64,000 nucleotides of DNA, from assembly GCA_963814745.1 (NCBI GenBank), contig CAWFEA010000004.1:930001-994000 (forward strand), given 5' to 3'. Every line of letters begins with the position of its first letter. The stretch's first letter is position 1. Source of the stretch: CAWBRT01 sp963814745. Lineage in GTDB: Bacteria > Acidobacteriota > Terriglobia > Terriglobales > Acidobacteriaceae. The notes beneath the pieces were generated by a model. It searched no databases, was not told the DNA's origin, and saw only the letters and a list, made by a program, of their open reading frames with translations. A program made the translations under genes and the position numbers. Shown piece after piece: positions 19,902-29,663 of this stretch.

Positions 19902-21230
19902 ATGGAACAGGCAAGGGTAAGCGGCGCAGTTGTTGGTTCCGCGGTTGCGAGCGACGAGAAGCCCGAGAAGCGGACGGGCTATCGTTGGGCGGTTCTGTTC
20001 ATGATTGCCATGATGGCGCTGATCACGTTCATGGATCGAACCAACATCTCGATTGCGGCGCCCAGGATGTCCAAGGATTTTGGCCTGAGCAAAACCCAGA
20101 TGGGCTTTGTCTTCAGCGCCTTTGCCTGGGCGTATGCGCTCGGGCAACTTCCCGGCGGATGGATTACCGACAAGCTCGGCTCGCGGAAAGTCCTGACGCT
20201 GGTGGTGTTGTTCTGGTCGCTGATGACCATGGCGACCGCCCATGCGTTCGGATTTGTTTCGCTGGTGCTGATTCGCTTCATCTTCGGTTGGGGTGAAGCT
20301 GCTTCCTGGCCCGCCGGAACGCAGGCGATGCAATACTGGTTTCCGAAGTCGGAGCGTGGTCTGTGCAATGGCGTTACCCATAGCTGCGGACAGTTTGCGA
20401 CTTCGATTGTGCCACTGCTGGGCGTGGCCATCATGACCGCCTGGGGCTGGCGGTCCATCTTCCACATCTTCGGTGCGATTGGCGTCATCTGGGCGATTGG
20501 CTGGTGGGTGATGTACCGGGAGCGGCCGGAGGAGCACAAGAGGGTCAACCCGGCGGAGGCGGCCTATATTCGCGATGGAGCGCCGGTCGGTGGCCAAGTA
20601 AAACAGAAGAAGGTCATACCGTGGAGGCTGATTCTGACGGCTCCGGCCACGTGGGTTCTGGGATTCGCGTGGAGCGCATATACCTACACCGCCTATTTCT
20701 TCTGGTACTGGCTGCCAACCTACCTCTTGGAGTTCCGGCACTTCTCGTTGAAGAACATGGGATTTCTGGCTCCGCTGCCGCTGTTGGCGGGTGCGGTTGG
20801 CGTGGTGGTGGGCGGCATCATCACCGACTATGCGTACCGCAAGACGGGGAACCTGAAATGGTCGCGCCGCGGCATCTGCATCGTCGCCATGCTGGGGTCG
20901 GCGCTTTTTGCCATACCCGCGGGCACGATGAAGGGCGCGACGGCGGTGGTGATTTGCCTTATCCTTTGCAACTTCTTTGTGTCGCTGTGCTCGGCGGCCA
21001 CCTGGGCCGTCTCGATTGATATCGCGGGGGGATATGCCGGTTCGGTATCGGCCATTATGAATATGGTCGCCCAGTTGGTCGGCTCGTTCTCGGCGATTAT
21101 CTTTGGCATGCTGGTGCAGAGAGGCTATTGGGTGATGCCGTTTTACCTCACCTCGGCGGTTACGATTACTTCCGCTCTGCTGTGGGCATTCGCGATCAAT
21201 CCCGAGCGGACCGTGCTGGAGCGGTCTTGA
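19902..21230 (+). CDS. MFS transporter, anion:cation symporter type
   Basis: Twelve-helix major facilitator carrier of 442 aa resembling hexuronate/glucarate and phthalate permeases. Marks are MALITFMDRTNISIAAP, QLPGGWITDKLGSRKVL (MFS motif A) and RFIFGWGEAASWPAGTQAM. It ends with IINPERTVL-type sequence (AINPERTVLERS). It likely imports an organic anion processed by the upstream crotonase and CoA-transferase. Confidence 0.9.
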   Translation: MEQARVSGAVVGSAVASDEKPEKRTGYRWAVLFMIAMMALITFMDRTNISIAAPRMSKDFGLSKTQMGFVFSAFAWAYALGQLPGGWITDKLGSRKVLTLVVLFWSLMTMATAHAFGFVSLVLIRFIFGWGEAASWPAGTQAMQYWFPKSERGLCNGVTHSCGQFATSIVPLLGVAIMTAWGWRSIFHIFGAIGVIWAIGWWVMYRERPEEHKRVNPAEAAYIRDGAPVGGQVKQKKVIPWRLILTAPATWVLGFAWSAYTYTAYFFWYWLPTYLLEFRHFSLKNMGFLAPLPLLAGAVGVVVGGIITDYAYRKTGNLKWSRRGICIVAMLGSALFAIPAGTMKGATAVVICLILCNFFVSLCSAATWAVSIDIAGGYAGSVSAIMNMVAQLVGSFSAIIFGMLVQRGYWVMPFYLTSAVTITSALLWAFAINPERTVLERS

Positions 21231-21242
21231 ACGATAAAAGCT

Positions 21243-21392
21243 TCGCTGACGGCGGTCATCTATGGGGCTCTGTTTGACAGAGGGATGTGGATCGCTCCTT
21301 TCTTTGTCACCGCCGGGGTGATGGTTATGGGCGCGCTGATCTGGATATTTCTGATTGATCCGGAGAAGTCCGTGGTCGATGGTCCGGCCTAG
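21243..21392 (+). pseudogene. C-terminal remnant of a second MFS transporter
   Basis: Reading from 21243 gives 49 codons and a TAG: SLTAVIYGALFDRGMWIAPF, then FVTAGVMVMGALIWIF and LIDPEKSVVDGPA. This aligns with the last 49 residues of the intact MFS gene just upstream (SFSAIIFGMLVQRGYWVMPF ... INPERTVLERS). It has no start codon. It looks like the tail of a tandem duplicate or paralogue whose body was deleted. Confidence 0.75.
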
Positions 21393-21428
21393 TGGTGTCC
21401 CGGGAGTTCGCGCAATAGCTTTTTGAAG

Positions 21429-21633
21429 TGTCATTCTGAGTGAGCGTAGCGAGCGAAGAATCCCGGCATCGCGCGCGGCTGAGGTGCAGCTGAAGGATTT
21501 CATCAAAAAGGCCAAAGGGCGCGGACGGGGACAGTTTTCCGGGATGCCGAGGGTCCTTCGCTTCGCTCAGGATTTCGGCAGGCGGCTCGAACGCCGCCTC
21601 AACGCCTCAACTTCGCTGCCGCTCAGCATGACA
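21429..21633. repeat. 205-bp dispersed repeat with TGTCAT inverted ends
   Basis: The left end TGTCATTCTGAG (21429-21440) is matched by CTCAGCATGACA (21622-21633), its reverse complement with one mismatch. The internal sequence contains more inverted pieces (GAGCGTAGCGAGCGAAGAAT; CCTTCGCTTCGCTCAGGAT). The internal inverted pair of the ftsA-ftsZ element has the same GTGTCATxC core. No gene is present. Confidence 0.55.
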
Positions 21634-21719
21634 TTCCAAATTATGTCACTGAAATGCTGGTGCCCGGTCGAACCTCGGCGAATCCATCGCTCGCGTATTC
21701 CATCTAAAATAGAAGTTGC

Positions 21720-23795
21720 ATGGCCCATCACCACCAATCCCAAGGCAGTCACGAAGAAGAGGTACTCGGCAAGGCTTATGACGCCCGACTAATGGGGCGG
21801 CTGCTGACTTATCTGAAGCCGTACCGTCTGCAGGTCGCAATCGCCCTGGTGGCGATCGTGCTCAAGGCCGGAGCCGACGTCCTCGGCCCCTACCTGACCA
21901 AAGTCGCCATCGACAAGTACCTGGCGCACAAGCCCGGCTCGGAGCATTCCTTTCTCGACCGCTTTCTGAGCGCGCAGCCGCTGACGGGAATCGCCCAGAT
22001 CGGCACGCTTTATATCGCCCTGCTCTCCTTTAGTTTTCTGCTGGAGTTCGCCCAGACCTACCTGATGCAGTGGACGGGCCAGAAGGTCATGTTCGATCTG
22101 CGCAGCCAGATTTATCGCCACTTGCAGCAAATGCACGTGGCTTTTTTCGACCGCAATCCGGTGGGCCGGCTGGTCACCCGCGTCACCACCGACGTGGACG
22201 CGCTCAACGAGATGTTTACCGCCGGCGTGGTATCGATTTTCGAAGATGTTTTCGTGCTCGCCGGCATCATTGCCATCATGCTCCACATGAGCTGGCAATT
22301 GGCGCTGATCGCCTTCGCCGTGCTGCCGCTCATCTATATGGGAACCGCCATCTTCCGCAAGCACGTGCGCGACAGTTACCGGCGCATCCGCGTGGCCATC
22401 GCGCGCATCAACGCCTATCTTCAGGAGCACGTGACCGGCATCGTCCCCTTGCAGTTGTTCAACCGCGAGGAGAAAGCCTACGCCGAGTTCAAGGCCATCA
22501 ACGCCTCGCACATGCTGGCGTTCAAAGACGCCATCATGGCCTATTCGCTCTATTACCCCGCGGTGGAAATCCTTTCGGCGACCGCCGTCGCTTCCATCAT
22601 CTGGTACGGAGGCCACAGGATTCTGGCGGGAACGCTCTCGCTTGGCGTGCTGGTCGCCTTCATGCAATATGCACAGCGCTTCTTCCGGCCGATTCAGGAC
22701 CTGAGCGAGAAGTACAACATTTTGCAGTCGGCGATGGCCTCGAGCGAGCGCATTTTCAAACTGCTGGACACCCGGCCGGAGATCGTCTCGAAGCCCAGTG
22801 CCAAGCTGCCCGAAGGCCCCGGACTGGTCGAGTTCGACCATGTATGGTTCGCCTATCGGCGCATTCCTCTGGATGATGCGACGCCGCCGGAGGCTGTAGC
22901 AAAGATCAAGCCTGCGGTTGGCGCTGATAATCCCACATCTGCTAACTACGGCAGATATGGGGAACCGGCAGATATGGGGCACGGCGACGCCCCGGGCACT
23001 TCCACTCCGGCGACAGCGAATGCAGCCGGCGTGGGGGATTGGGACTGGGTGCTGCGCGATGTCTCATTCACGGTGAAGCCGGGCGAAACCGCCGCCGTGG
23101 TAGGACACACCGGGGCGGGCAAGACCACTCTGATTTCGCTGCTGTTGCGCTTTTACGACGTGCAGCAGGGCGCGATCCGGCTCGATGGGGTCGATATCCG
23201 CGAACTTGATCTGCAAGCCTTGCGCCGCAAGTTCGGGGTAGTGCTGCAAGACCCGTTTCTGTTTTCGGGCACGATCGAGAGCAACATCCGGCTGGGGTCC
23301 GAGGACGTGGATCTGGCCGACGTCGAGCGCGCCGCCGAAGAGGTGAATCTCTCCGAGTTTATCCGCTCGCTGCCCGCAGGCTTCCAGTCGCATATCAGGG
23401 AGCGCGGCAGCACGCTCTCCACCGGGCAGAAGCAGCTCATCTCGTTTGCCCGCGCGCTGGCGCACAATCCCAAAATACTGATTCTCGACGAGGCGACTTC
23501 GAGCGTCGATACCGACACGGAGTTCCGGGTGCGCGAGGCGCTCTCGCGCATGGTGGAGGGCCGCACCTCGCTGATCATCGCGCACCGGCTGTCCACCATT
23601 CAGCGCGCCGACAACATCATCGTCATGCACAAGGGCAAGGTGCGGGAGATGGGAACACACCAGCAACTGCTCGCCCAGCGCGGCATCTACTACAAGCTTT
23701 ACCAGCTCCAGTACAAGGATCAGGAGCTGGCCAGCGTGCCGCTGCCCGAACCGCCGGTGGCAACCACGAGCGAAGTGAGCGCGGGAGACGACTGA
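21720..23795 (+). CDS. ABC exporter, fused membrane and ATPase domains
   Basis: Half-transporter of the multidrug/lipid exporter type. Six membrane spans occupy residues 20-330 and the ATPase lies at about 375-680. The ATPase shows Walker A GHTGAGKTT (about 461-469), signature LSTGQKQL (about 565), Walker B ILILDEATSS (about 586) and the H-loop IIAHRLST. Unusually, between the first beta strand of the ATPase (LVEFDHVWFAYRRIP) and the strand before Walker A lies an extra Pro/Ala/Gly-rich stretch of about 60 residues. Part of it is encoded by a palindromic repeat at 22932-22979. The insertion is in frame, so the protein may still work. Confidence 0.93.
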   Translation: MAHHHQSQGSHEEEVLGKAYDARLMGRLLTYLKPYRLQVAIALVAIVLKAGADVLGPYLTKVAIDKYLAHKPGSEHSFLDRFLSAQPLTGIAQIGTLYIALLSFSFLLEFAQTYLMQWTGQKVMFDLRSQIYRHLQQMHVAFFDRNPVGRLVTRVTTDVDALNEMFTAGVVSIFEDVFVLAGIIAIMLHMSWQLALIAFAVLPLIYMGTAIFRKHVRDSYRRIRVAIARINAYLQEHVTGIVPLQLFNREEKAYAEFKAINASHMLAFKDAIMAYSLYYPAVEILSATAVASIIWYGGHRILAGTLSLGVLVAFMQYAQRFFRPIQDLSEKYNILQSAMASSERIFKLLDTRPEIVSKPSAKLPEGPGLVEFDHVWFAYRRIPLDDATPPEAVAKIKPAVGADNPTSANYGRYGEPADMGHGDAPGTSTPATANAAGVGDWDWVLRDVSFTVKPGETAAVVGHTGAGKTTLISLLLRFYDVQQGAIRLDGVDIRELDLQALRRKFGVVLQDPFLFSGTIESNIRLGSEDVDLADVERAAEEVNLSEFIRSLPAGFQSHIRERGSTLSTGQKQLISFARALAHNPKILILDEATSSVDTDTEFRVREALSRMVEGRTSLIIAHRLSTIQRADNIIVMHKGKVREMGTHQQLLAQRGIYYKLYQLQYKDQELASVPLPEPPVATTSEVSAGDD
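22932..22979. repeat. Palindromic repeat (family B) inside the ABC exporter gene
   Basis: CCCACATCTGC (22932-22942) and GCAGATATGGG (22951-22961) form an 11-bp stem with one C-A mismatch, followed by another partial arm GGCAGATATGGGG (22967-22979). A sister copy at 28336-28366 has the same layout and the same mismatch position. It encodes residues near 404-420 of the exporter. Confidence 0.65.
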
Positions 23796-23937
23796 GAGGC
23801 GAGGGCGCGATTCTCCGTAAGTACCTGATTCAACTTCAGAATTGAACCATCACCCCGGCAAACAAGTGAGATGGCGATGTTACGCCAATAACAATACGAC
23901 AATCCCCGCTTGTCTCGACAGAACCGAGGGTTAGCGC

Positions 23938-24438
23938 CTACGCACTCGGCTTTGGCCAAGGTTCGAAATGAATTAGCTTGAGTCGCTTCCCATTCCATTC
24001 GTAATAGGCTTCGCCGCATCCAAGCTCGTCTGAGAAGCCTGTCGCGATGAGTAAACGGCTCGTAACTTTGAACTCCATCCCGGCCTCCCCACGTGTCTTG
24101 AGGTCACTGCAACCAACCAAAATGTTGGGATCGTAAATAGCGCCCGACCGTGCGTTGATAATGACGAAGTCAACGCAGAGATTGCCGCCGCAGCCCCACT
24201 TTGCCAGCGTAAAATGGCCAGCAAAATTTGGGCCTTTACGCGCTTGTGTGAGAATCTGCGTCCGGTACTTGTGATCGTGAGGAGTTACCAGCAGAGGCTT
24301 AGCGGGCCTGCCCTTAAACTGTGCTGCGGCTGGATAATGCTTGAAACTCCATTCTCCCGTCTCGTTCAGCCCCCCATTTTGCGCGGTCGTATTCGCCGCA
24401 ACCAGCAGCAAAATGCTGACGATGATTGCACTCTTCAT
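23938..24438 (-). CDS. Exported hypothetical protein
   Basis: A 166-aa protein starting at MKSAIIVSILLLVAANTTAQ, a clear signal peptide; the frame is open further upstream to 24501. The mature part has the motif GPNFAGHFTLAKWGCGGNLC and later GYxD-like positions with conserved Cys residues (VGCSDLK, DELGCGEAYYEW), perhaps disulfide-linked. I recall similar small secreted proteins of unknown function in other Gram-negative bacteria. No functional call is possible. It is convergent with the ABC exporter. Confidence 0.7.
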   Translation of the reverse strand: MKSAIIVSILLLVAANTTAQNGGLNETGEWSFKHYPAAAQFKGRPAKPLLVTPHDHKYRTQILTQARKGPNFAGHFTLAKWGCGGNLCVDFVIINARSGAIYDPNILVGCSDLKTRGEAGMEFKVTSRLLIATGFSDELGCGEAYYEWNGKRLKLIHFEPWPKPSA

Positions 24439-24580
24439 GTTCAGGACTCTATGCCAAAGTGCGTCGAAGTTCCAGTGATTGGCGCTAACAGGCGTTAGCA
24501 CAAGTTACGCCCAAAACGGGAACGGTTCCCGAAGTCTCTCATGGTCCGCAGACGGCCGGTTTTCTGTAAACTAGGCTGCG

Positions 24581-25917
24581 ATGCCGTCAACACTCCAACC
24601 AGCGATGGGACCGGTCCAGGAAGAACAGCGGCCGTTGCGCCTGCTGATCTCCGCCGGCGAAGCCTCCGGTGACATGCACGGGGCGGCTCTGCTCGGGGCG
24701 TTGCGCCAACTGGCTCTGCCGGCGGGCATCGCGTGCTTCGGGTTGGGTGGGGAGCGTCTGCGCGCCGCCGGTTGCGAGACCGTGGTCGATGCCAAAGACG
24801 TGGCGGTGCTGGGATTGGCCGAAGTGGCGGCGCATCTGCCCCGCATCTACGGCGAGTTCCGCCGCCTGCTTGCCGAAGTTGGCCGGCGGCGTCCCGATGC
24901 CGCCGTGCTCATCGATTTTCCGGAGTTCAACTTCCGCCTGGCGCGGCAACTGCATCGCCGTGGCATCCCGGTCGTTTACTACATCAGCCCGCAGCTTTGG
25001 GCGTGGCGCAGAGGGCGCGTCAAACTGGTGCGGCGCCACGTGCGCAAGATGCTGGTGATCTTTCCTTTTGAGCGCGAGTTCTACCGCCGGCACGGGGTGG
25101 AGGTGGAGTTCGTCGGACATCCTCTGGTCGATCAAACGGCCGATCAAAGCGACTCCGTGGCGAGCGCGGTGGAGCGGGATTCGCGGCAGATCGCCCTGCT
25201 GCCGGGCAGCCGCCGCCAGGAGATCGAGCTGAATCTGCCGGCCATGCTCGATGCCGCTCGGCGCCTGCATGGGCGTCATCCCGAGCTGCGCTTCAGTTTG
25301 CCGGTGGCGTCGACCATCGGCCGGGATTGGCTGGCGGAGCTGGTCGGCAGGTTGTCTGCCACAACCCCCGCAACTAACCCACGTCAGTCCAACAGCGGGA
25401 CGGGACGTGGGGCACCCGAGGACCCGGGCGAGGGCACGGGCTGACGCCAGCGCAGGCATTTCCGCTGGAATTGGTTGCCGACGCGCGGCAAGCGCTGGCC
25501 GCTTCGCAAGCCGCCGTGGTTGCCAGCGGCACGGCCACGCTGGAGGCGGCGCTGGCCGAGACGCCGTTCGTCATGGTATACCGGCTGACGGCGCTTACCT
25601 GGCTGCTGGGGCGGCGGCTGGTGGATGTGCCGTTCTTCTCGATCGTCAACCTGATCGCGGGCCGGGAGGTGGTGCCGGAACTGGTGCAGCAGGATTTTAC
25701 CGCCGACAACGTGGCCGCCCGGGTCGAGCGGGTGCTGGCCGACAACCCGGAGCGCCGGCAAATGATCGAGGGACTGCGCGAGGTGCGAGCCAAACTGAGC
25801 GTCGCGGCCGGGGCTTCGGCTTCGGTGGCAGCGGCACGCGAAGTCTTGAAGATTCTCCAGCTTGAGACCGGCGGAAGGAAAATTCAAGCCATTCCGTCGG
25901 GTTCGACAAGCGGATAG
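24581..25917 (+). CDS. lpxB: Lipid-A-disaccharide synthase LpxB, interrupted by a repeat
   Basis: Glycosyltransferase joining UDP-diacylglucosamine and lipid X in lipid A synthesis, acting at the inner membrane. The first part (frame from 24581) has LLISAGEASGDMHGAALLG, IDFPEFNFRLARQLH, YYISPQLWAWRRGR, VEFVGHPLVD and IALLPGSRRQEIELNLP. The second part (frame containing 25471) has LELVADARQALAASQAAVVA, SGTATLEAALAETPFVMVYR and the normal C-terminus. Between them lies a palindromic repeat (25378-25414) and a one-base frame change, so the two parts cannot be translated together as given. Either the insertion broke the gene, or the insertion is in frame and an indel hides it. Confidence 0.88.
25378..25414. 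repeat. Palindromic repeat (family A) inside lpxB
   Basis: Starts CCCACGTCAGTCC and ends CGGGACGTGGGGCACC. The same two ends bound a longer copy at 25956-26026. The inner part differs between copies, as expected for a mobile palindrome with variable core. LpxB orthologues have no matching residues at this point, so it looks like an insertion. Confidence 0.6.
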
Positions 25918-25955
25918 ACATTACGACCTATTAACTCAGAGTAGTGAGGCGGCTA

Positions 25956-26026
25956 GCCCACGTCAGCCCCAATCACCCCAGCGAGCAAAGCTCGCCGGGG
26001 ACCCCGATTAGGGCGGGACGTGGGGC
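25956..26026. repeat. Palindromic repeat (family A) downstream of lpxB
   Basis: A 71-bp element from GCCCACGTCAGCCCCAATC to GATTAGGGCGGGACGTGGGG, the two ends being imperfect inverted repeats. It contains the 13-bp core GCCGGGGACCCCG at 25994-26006. It lies in the gap between lpxB and the M1-like gene. Confidence 0.65.
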
Positions 26027-26177
26027 ACCCGTCGTGACGGGAAATTCAAATTGACCCACTACTGACGGCTGCCGGTATCACTCTGAAACTGCGGCGGACT
26101 AAGATAGCGAGAGATCGTCCATATTTCATCGGGGTTTCAACATCAACTTACAATGGAAGCTCAGGAGCTTCAGGAAC

Positions 26178-28302
26178 ATGCACAAACCGCTGGGACGTGC
26201 CTTTACCGAAGTGCGGTCTCGCCGCCTGCCGGGAATCTGCTTCGCGCTGATCTGCCCTGGCGGCTGGCTTGGCTTTTTCCCGGCCGGCGCAGGCCGCGCA
26301 AAAGAGCCGGATAGAGGTCAACGACTACCGCATAGACGCCACGATTGACCCCGCGAAACACCATCTCTGGGCGCGCGCGCAGGTTAAGTTCACCGCGCTG
26401 GAGGACATCAGCATAGCGGTTTTTGAGCTGCACAATGACCTGCGGCCATCCAAGGTCACCGACGCAGACGGTCATGCCATGCAGGTCGAGCGCGTCTCAC
26501 AGGACTCTACCGTGCGCGTTCCGCTGCCCAACGGTTTGCCGAAGGGGCAGTCGAGCACACTGAATTTCGAGTATGAAGGCGACCTGATGTCGGCCGAGGA
26601 CAGTCCGGTGGCGGGATTGAATCTCGCTTATATCGGCGAACCTTCATCCTACCTGCTCTATGCGGGACGCTGGTTCCCGGTGGTTGGGTACGGCAGCAAC
26701 CGTTTCACGGCAACGATGCGGGTAACGGTGCCGCAGGGCTATACGGTGGTGGGCAGCGGCAACAGTCAGTCCGCGCCGGGCGCGCCGGCAGCGGCACCGG
26801 CCGAAAGCGCGAAGTCGGCGGCTCATGCCCGCGCCGGCAAGCCCGGACAGAGCGCACCGCCGGCCGAGAGCCCGGCGGGCAAATTGAGCGGACCGCAGGC
26901 CACGTACAGCTTCACATGGGATAAACCCAGTTTCCCGGGAACGCTGATTATCGGCAGGTTTGAAGACACAACCATACTTGCCGGCGGGCTCGACATCCAC
27001 GTTTTCTTTTCCGCCGAGCACAAGCAGCAGGCGCAGCAATATGGCGAGGCCGCCGACAAAGAGTTCAACTTCTTCACCACGCTCTATGGCGTGCCCGTGT
27101 CAACCGATCTGAAGGTAGTAGAGCTTCCCGATGACACGGTGCCGGCCGCGTGGGCGCCGGAAATCGCAGCGGTTTCCAGTCGCGTGGTTGGCGGCAAGCT
27201 GAACTACCGGTTGCTGGCCAACATGATTGCGCACCAGTGGTGGGGAGCGGCGGTCTCACCGGCGACGCGCAATGACTGGTGGATCACGGACGGCCTGGCC
27301 CGTTATGCGGAGGCGCAGTACGTCGAGCACGTCTCCGGCAAAGGCGGCGAGGAAGAAGCTATCAAAGATATGTCTGTCGGCGCGCTGGCCTACGACACGG
27401 TTCCGCTGGGCCAACTGGGGACGCTGGAGCCGTTCGATCCGGGCTTTCAGTCGCTTGCCGCCGATAAAGGAGGCATGGTCTTCCACATGCTTCACTGGGT
27501 CCTTGGCGACCAGAACTTCGACAAGCTCACCCACGGCCTGATGCAGCAGTTCCAGGGCAAGCCGGTCAGTGTGGACGATCTTGAAAAGCTGACCGACCAG
27601 GCTGCCGGGGAAAAGCTGTCGTGGTTTTTCACCCAGTGGCTGGACTCGACCGGGGCTCCGGAGTTCAAGAACAAGTACACGATCTATCGCACCAATAAAG
27701 GTTTCCGCGTGGTGGGCGAGGTCCAGCAGGACCTTGACCTGTTCCGCATGCCGGTCGAGATCAAGATCGAAACCGACGGCCAGCCCGAGACCAAGAAGAT
27801 CGATGTCATCGGAACCAATTCGGCCTACGCGCTGGAGACGTTTGGCAAGCCGCGGCAAATCCTGGTCGACCCCGGCAACGAAGTGCTGAAGAATACTCCC
27901 GACTTGCGCATGCGGACGGCCATCATGCGCGGCCAGCAACTGGTGCAGCAGGGCAATCTCGCCGAGTCGCTGAAAGAGTTTCAGAAGGCGCTCGACATCA
28001 ATAAGAACAGTTCGCTGGCACACTATCGGATTGCCGAAGTCTTTTTCACGCAGCGCAACTACCAGGCCTCGGCGAACGCCTATCGCGAAGCGCTCAACGG
28101 CGACGGCGAGCCGAAATGGACCGAGGTCTGGAGCCATATCCAGCTCGGCAAAATCTTCGACGTCAGCGGCCAGCGCGAGCGCGCCGTGAACGAGTACCAG
28201 CAGGCGCTGCAAACTCAGGACAACACCCAGGGCGCGCTCGACGAGGCCCGCAAATACCTGCAAACGCCGTTCGCGCGCAGCAAAGAAGCCAACGGCATGT
28301 GA
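26178..28302 (+). CDS. M1 aminopeptidase-like protein with TPR tail, likely non-catalytic
   Basis: The N-terminal domain (YRIDATIDPAKHHLWARAQV) and middle region match the gluzincin M1 fold, but the zinc motif HExxH is NMIAH (near 27220) and the distal Glu region WLNEG is ITDGL, so the catalytic Glu, one His and the third ligand are missing. The GAMEN motif is also absent. Residues about 550-670 form TPR-like helices (AESLKEFQKALDINKNSS). A likely signal peptide starts at ATG 26178 (MHKPLGRAFTEV) and is completed in another frame (ALAAGLAFSRPAQA), implying a shift near 26250; the main frame is open from TTG 26269. Probably a secreted scaffold or binding protein. Confidence 0.8.
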
Positions 28303-28335
28303 AGGAAGTGGCCGCCCGCGCGGATTGTGAACTAC

Positions 28336-28366
28336 CCCACATTTGCCAACAGAAGGCAAATATGGG
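28336..28366. repeat. Palindromic repeat (family B), intergenic copy
   Basis: CCCACATTTGCC (28336-28347) and GGCAAATATGGG (28355-28366) make a 12-bp stem with a single C-A mismatch at the fifth pair, the same place as in the copy inside the ABC exporter gene. It follows the M1-like gene by about 33 bp. Confidence 0.65.
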
Positions 28367-28485
28367 CCACCAGGCCGTCAACGGCGGCGCATACAACAAT
28401 CCAAGGGAAATGCATTGTTAGGGTACAATGCTTCAACCAACCCCACACTGTATCGGCAAAAAGATGATTGCCATTAGCGTTTTGA

Positions 28486-29526
28486 TCATTTCCCGTCTTC
28501 TACTAACTCCATAGAATCGCTGAGTTTCCTCGGACCAATCGGAGCACAAGTATCTAAGTCCACCCCGTCATCGAAGCGTAGAAGCAGAGTGACCGACGCA
28601 TAGAGGTCGTCCAATATGGCACGGGATGCTGGCGGCATCTTGTCAAGCATGCTGGGTGAAAGCGGAACCATCGCTGTTGATTTCTTCGCCGACAACACAG
28701 TAGCCTGTTTTCCCGCATAGGTGAGGTTCACCGTGTAGGTTCCTGGCTGACACAGAGGGATGCGCAGCACTCTGACTCGTTTGCCCGCAAGCTGAGTGAG
28801 GTCTATGACGGCAGGTTGCGGAACAGACACCACAGCAGCAGTAGTTTGAGGGACTACGGGTTGAGAGGGTGGGGTTTCTAGTGCAGCACGCATACTGTAA
28901 CTGAGGGCTTGATGAGATGGCGAGGCTTCTGGTACAGCAGCGGTGGTTTGAGGAACTACGGTTTGAGACGGCGAAGCTTCCAGTACAGCAGCAACCTCCT
29001 GCTTACACACCTGAGCTTCTACATCAGGGGTGAGTTTCCCTGTTCCACACAACACATTGGCGTTGGTCTTAGATACACTCGGATAGAAAGTTCCAACCGT
29101 CTTGTACACTTTATTCGGATCGTCGGGATTAGGGAGAATGAAGACGCAACGATTATGTTTGTCGCACTTCGCATTGAAAAGTACCTTATCACCTTCGTGC
29201 AAGTTATCCATGAACCATTGTTTGTGAAGTGTCGGGGCGCTGCCTGTCATCATGCCAACCAGTATTCCACCGCCGACGGACACAGGCGATGCAATCCCAT
29301 ACACGCCATCCGAGGTCTTAACCATGCTGATGTTGTGTGCAAATTGCATTGTATTGCCAGTCGTGCATCCTCCGATACCACAACCTCCGCCGCTGGCGAG
29401 TGTAGTATCCGCGACTTCCGTGTTGGATGTGAAGATGCCGACTTGATAAATAACCTTGTCTTTTGCGAACACCGACCCTACCAGCGCCAAACTCAGTAGT
29501 GAGATTATTGCAAATATTCTCTTCAA
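28486..29526 (-). CDS. Exported hypothetical protein with internal repeats
   Basis: A 346-aa product from TTG 29526, chosen because GGAGGG sits about 6 bases upstream and the protein then begins directly with a signal peptide (LLKRIFAIISLLSLALVGSVFA). The N-terminal half has a Cys/Gly-rich patch (GGGCGIGGCTTG). The middle has repeated VVPQTTAAV and EASPSQ/ETPPSQ units, a low-complexity spacer. The C-terminal part (LAGKRVRVLRIPLCQPGTYT) may be a small beta domain. I do not recognise the family. Confidence 0.65.
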   Translation of the reverse strand: MKRIFAIISLLSLALVGSVFAKDKVIYQVGIFTSNTEVADTTLASGGGCGIGGCTTGNTMQFAHNISMVKTSDGVYGIASPVSVGGGILVGMMTGSAPTLHKQWFMDNLHEGDKVLFNAKCDKHNRCVFILPNPDDPNKVYKTVGTFYPSVSKTNANVLCGTGKLTPDVEAQVCKQEVAAVLEASPSQTVVPQTTAAVPEASPSHQALSYSMRAALETPPSQPVVPQTTAAVVSVPQPAVIDLTQLAGKRVRVLRIPLCQPGTYTVNLTYAGKQATVLSAKKSTAMVPLSPSMLDKMPPASRAILDDLYASVTLLLRFDDGVDLDTCAPIGPRKLSDSMELVEDGK

Positions 29527-29663
29527 TAGATTCCCTCCATCAATTTGGCTGGTTGATGCGGGTGATCCGCTCGTCATCGTCTAGAGTTACGAAACAACGT
29601 CAGCGAAGGTTGCATGTTACTACTTATTGAATAAACTTCAACCGTAAAGCTGATTCTAAGGTA

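Noticed and set aside
19830..21515. Long minus-strand open frame (561 codons) opposite the MFS gene
   Set aside because: It lies opposite a full-length conserved MFS transporter and has the Arg/His-rich composition of a GC-driven antisense frame.
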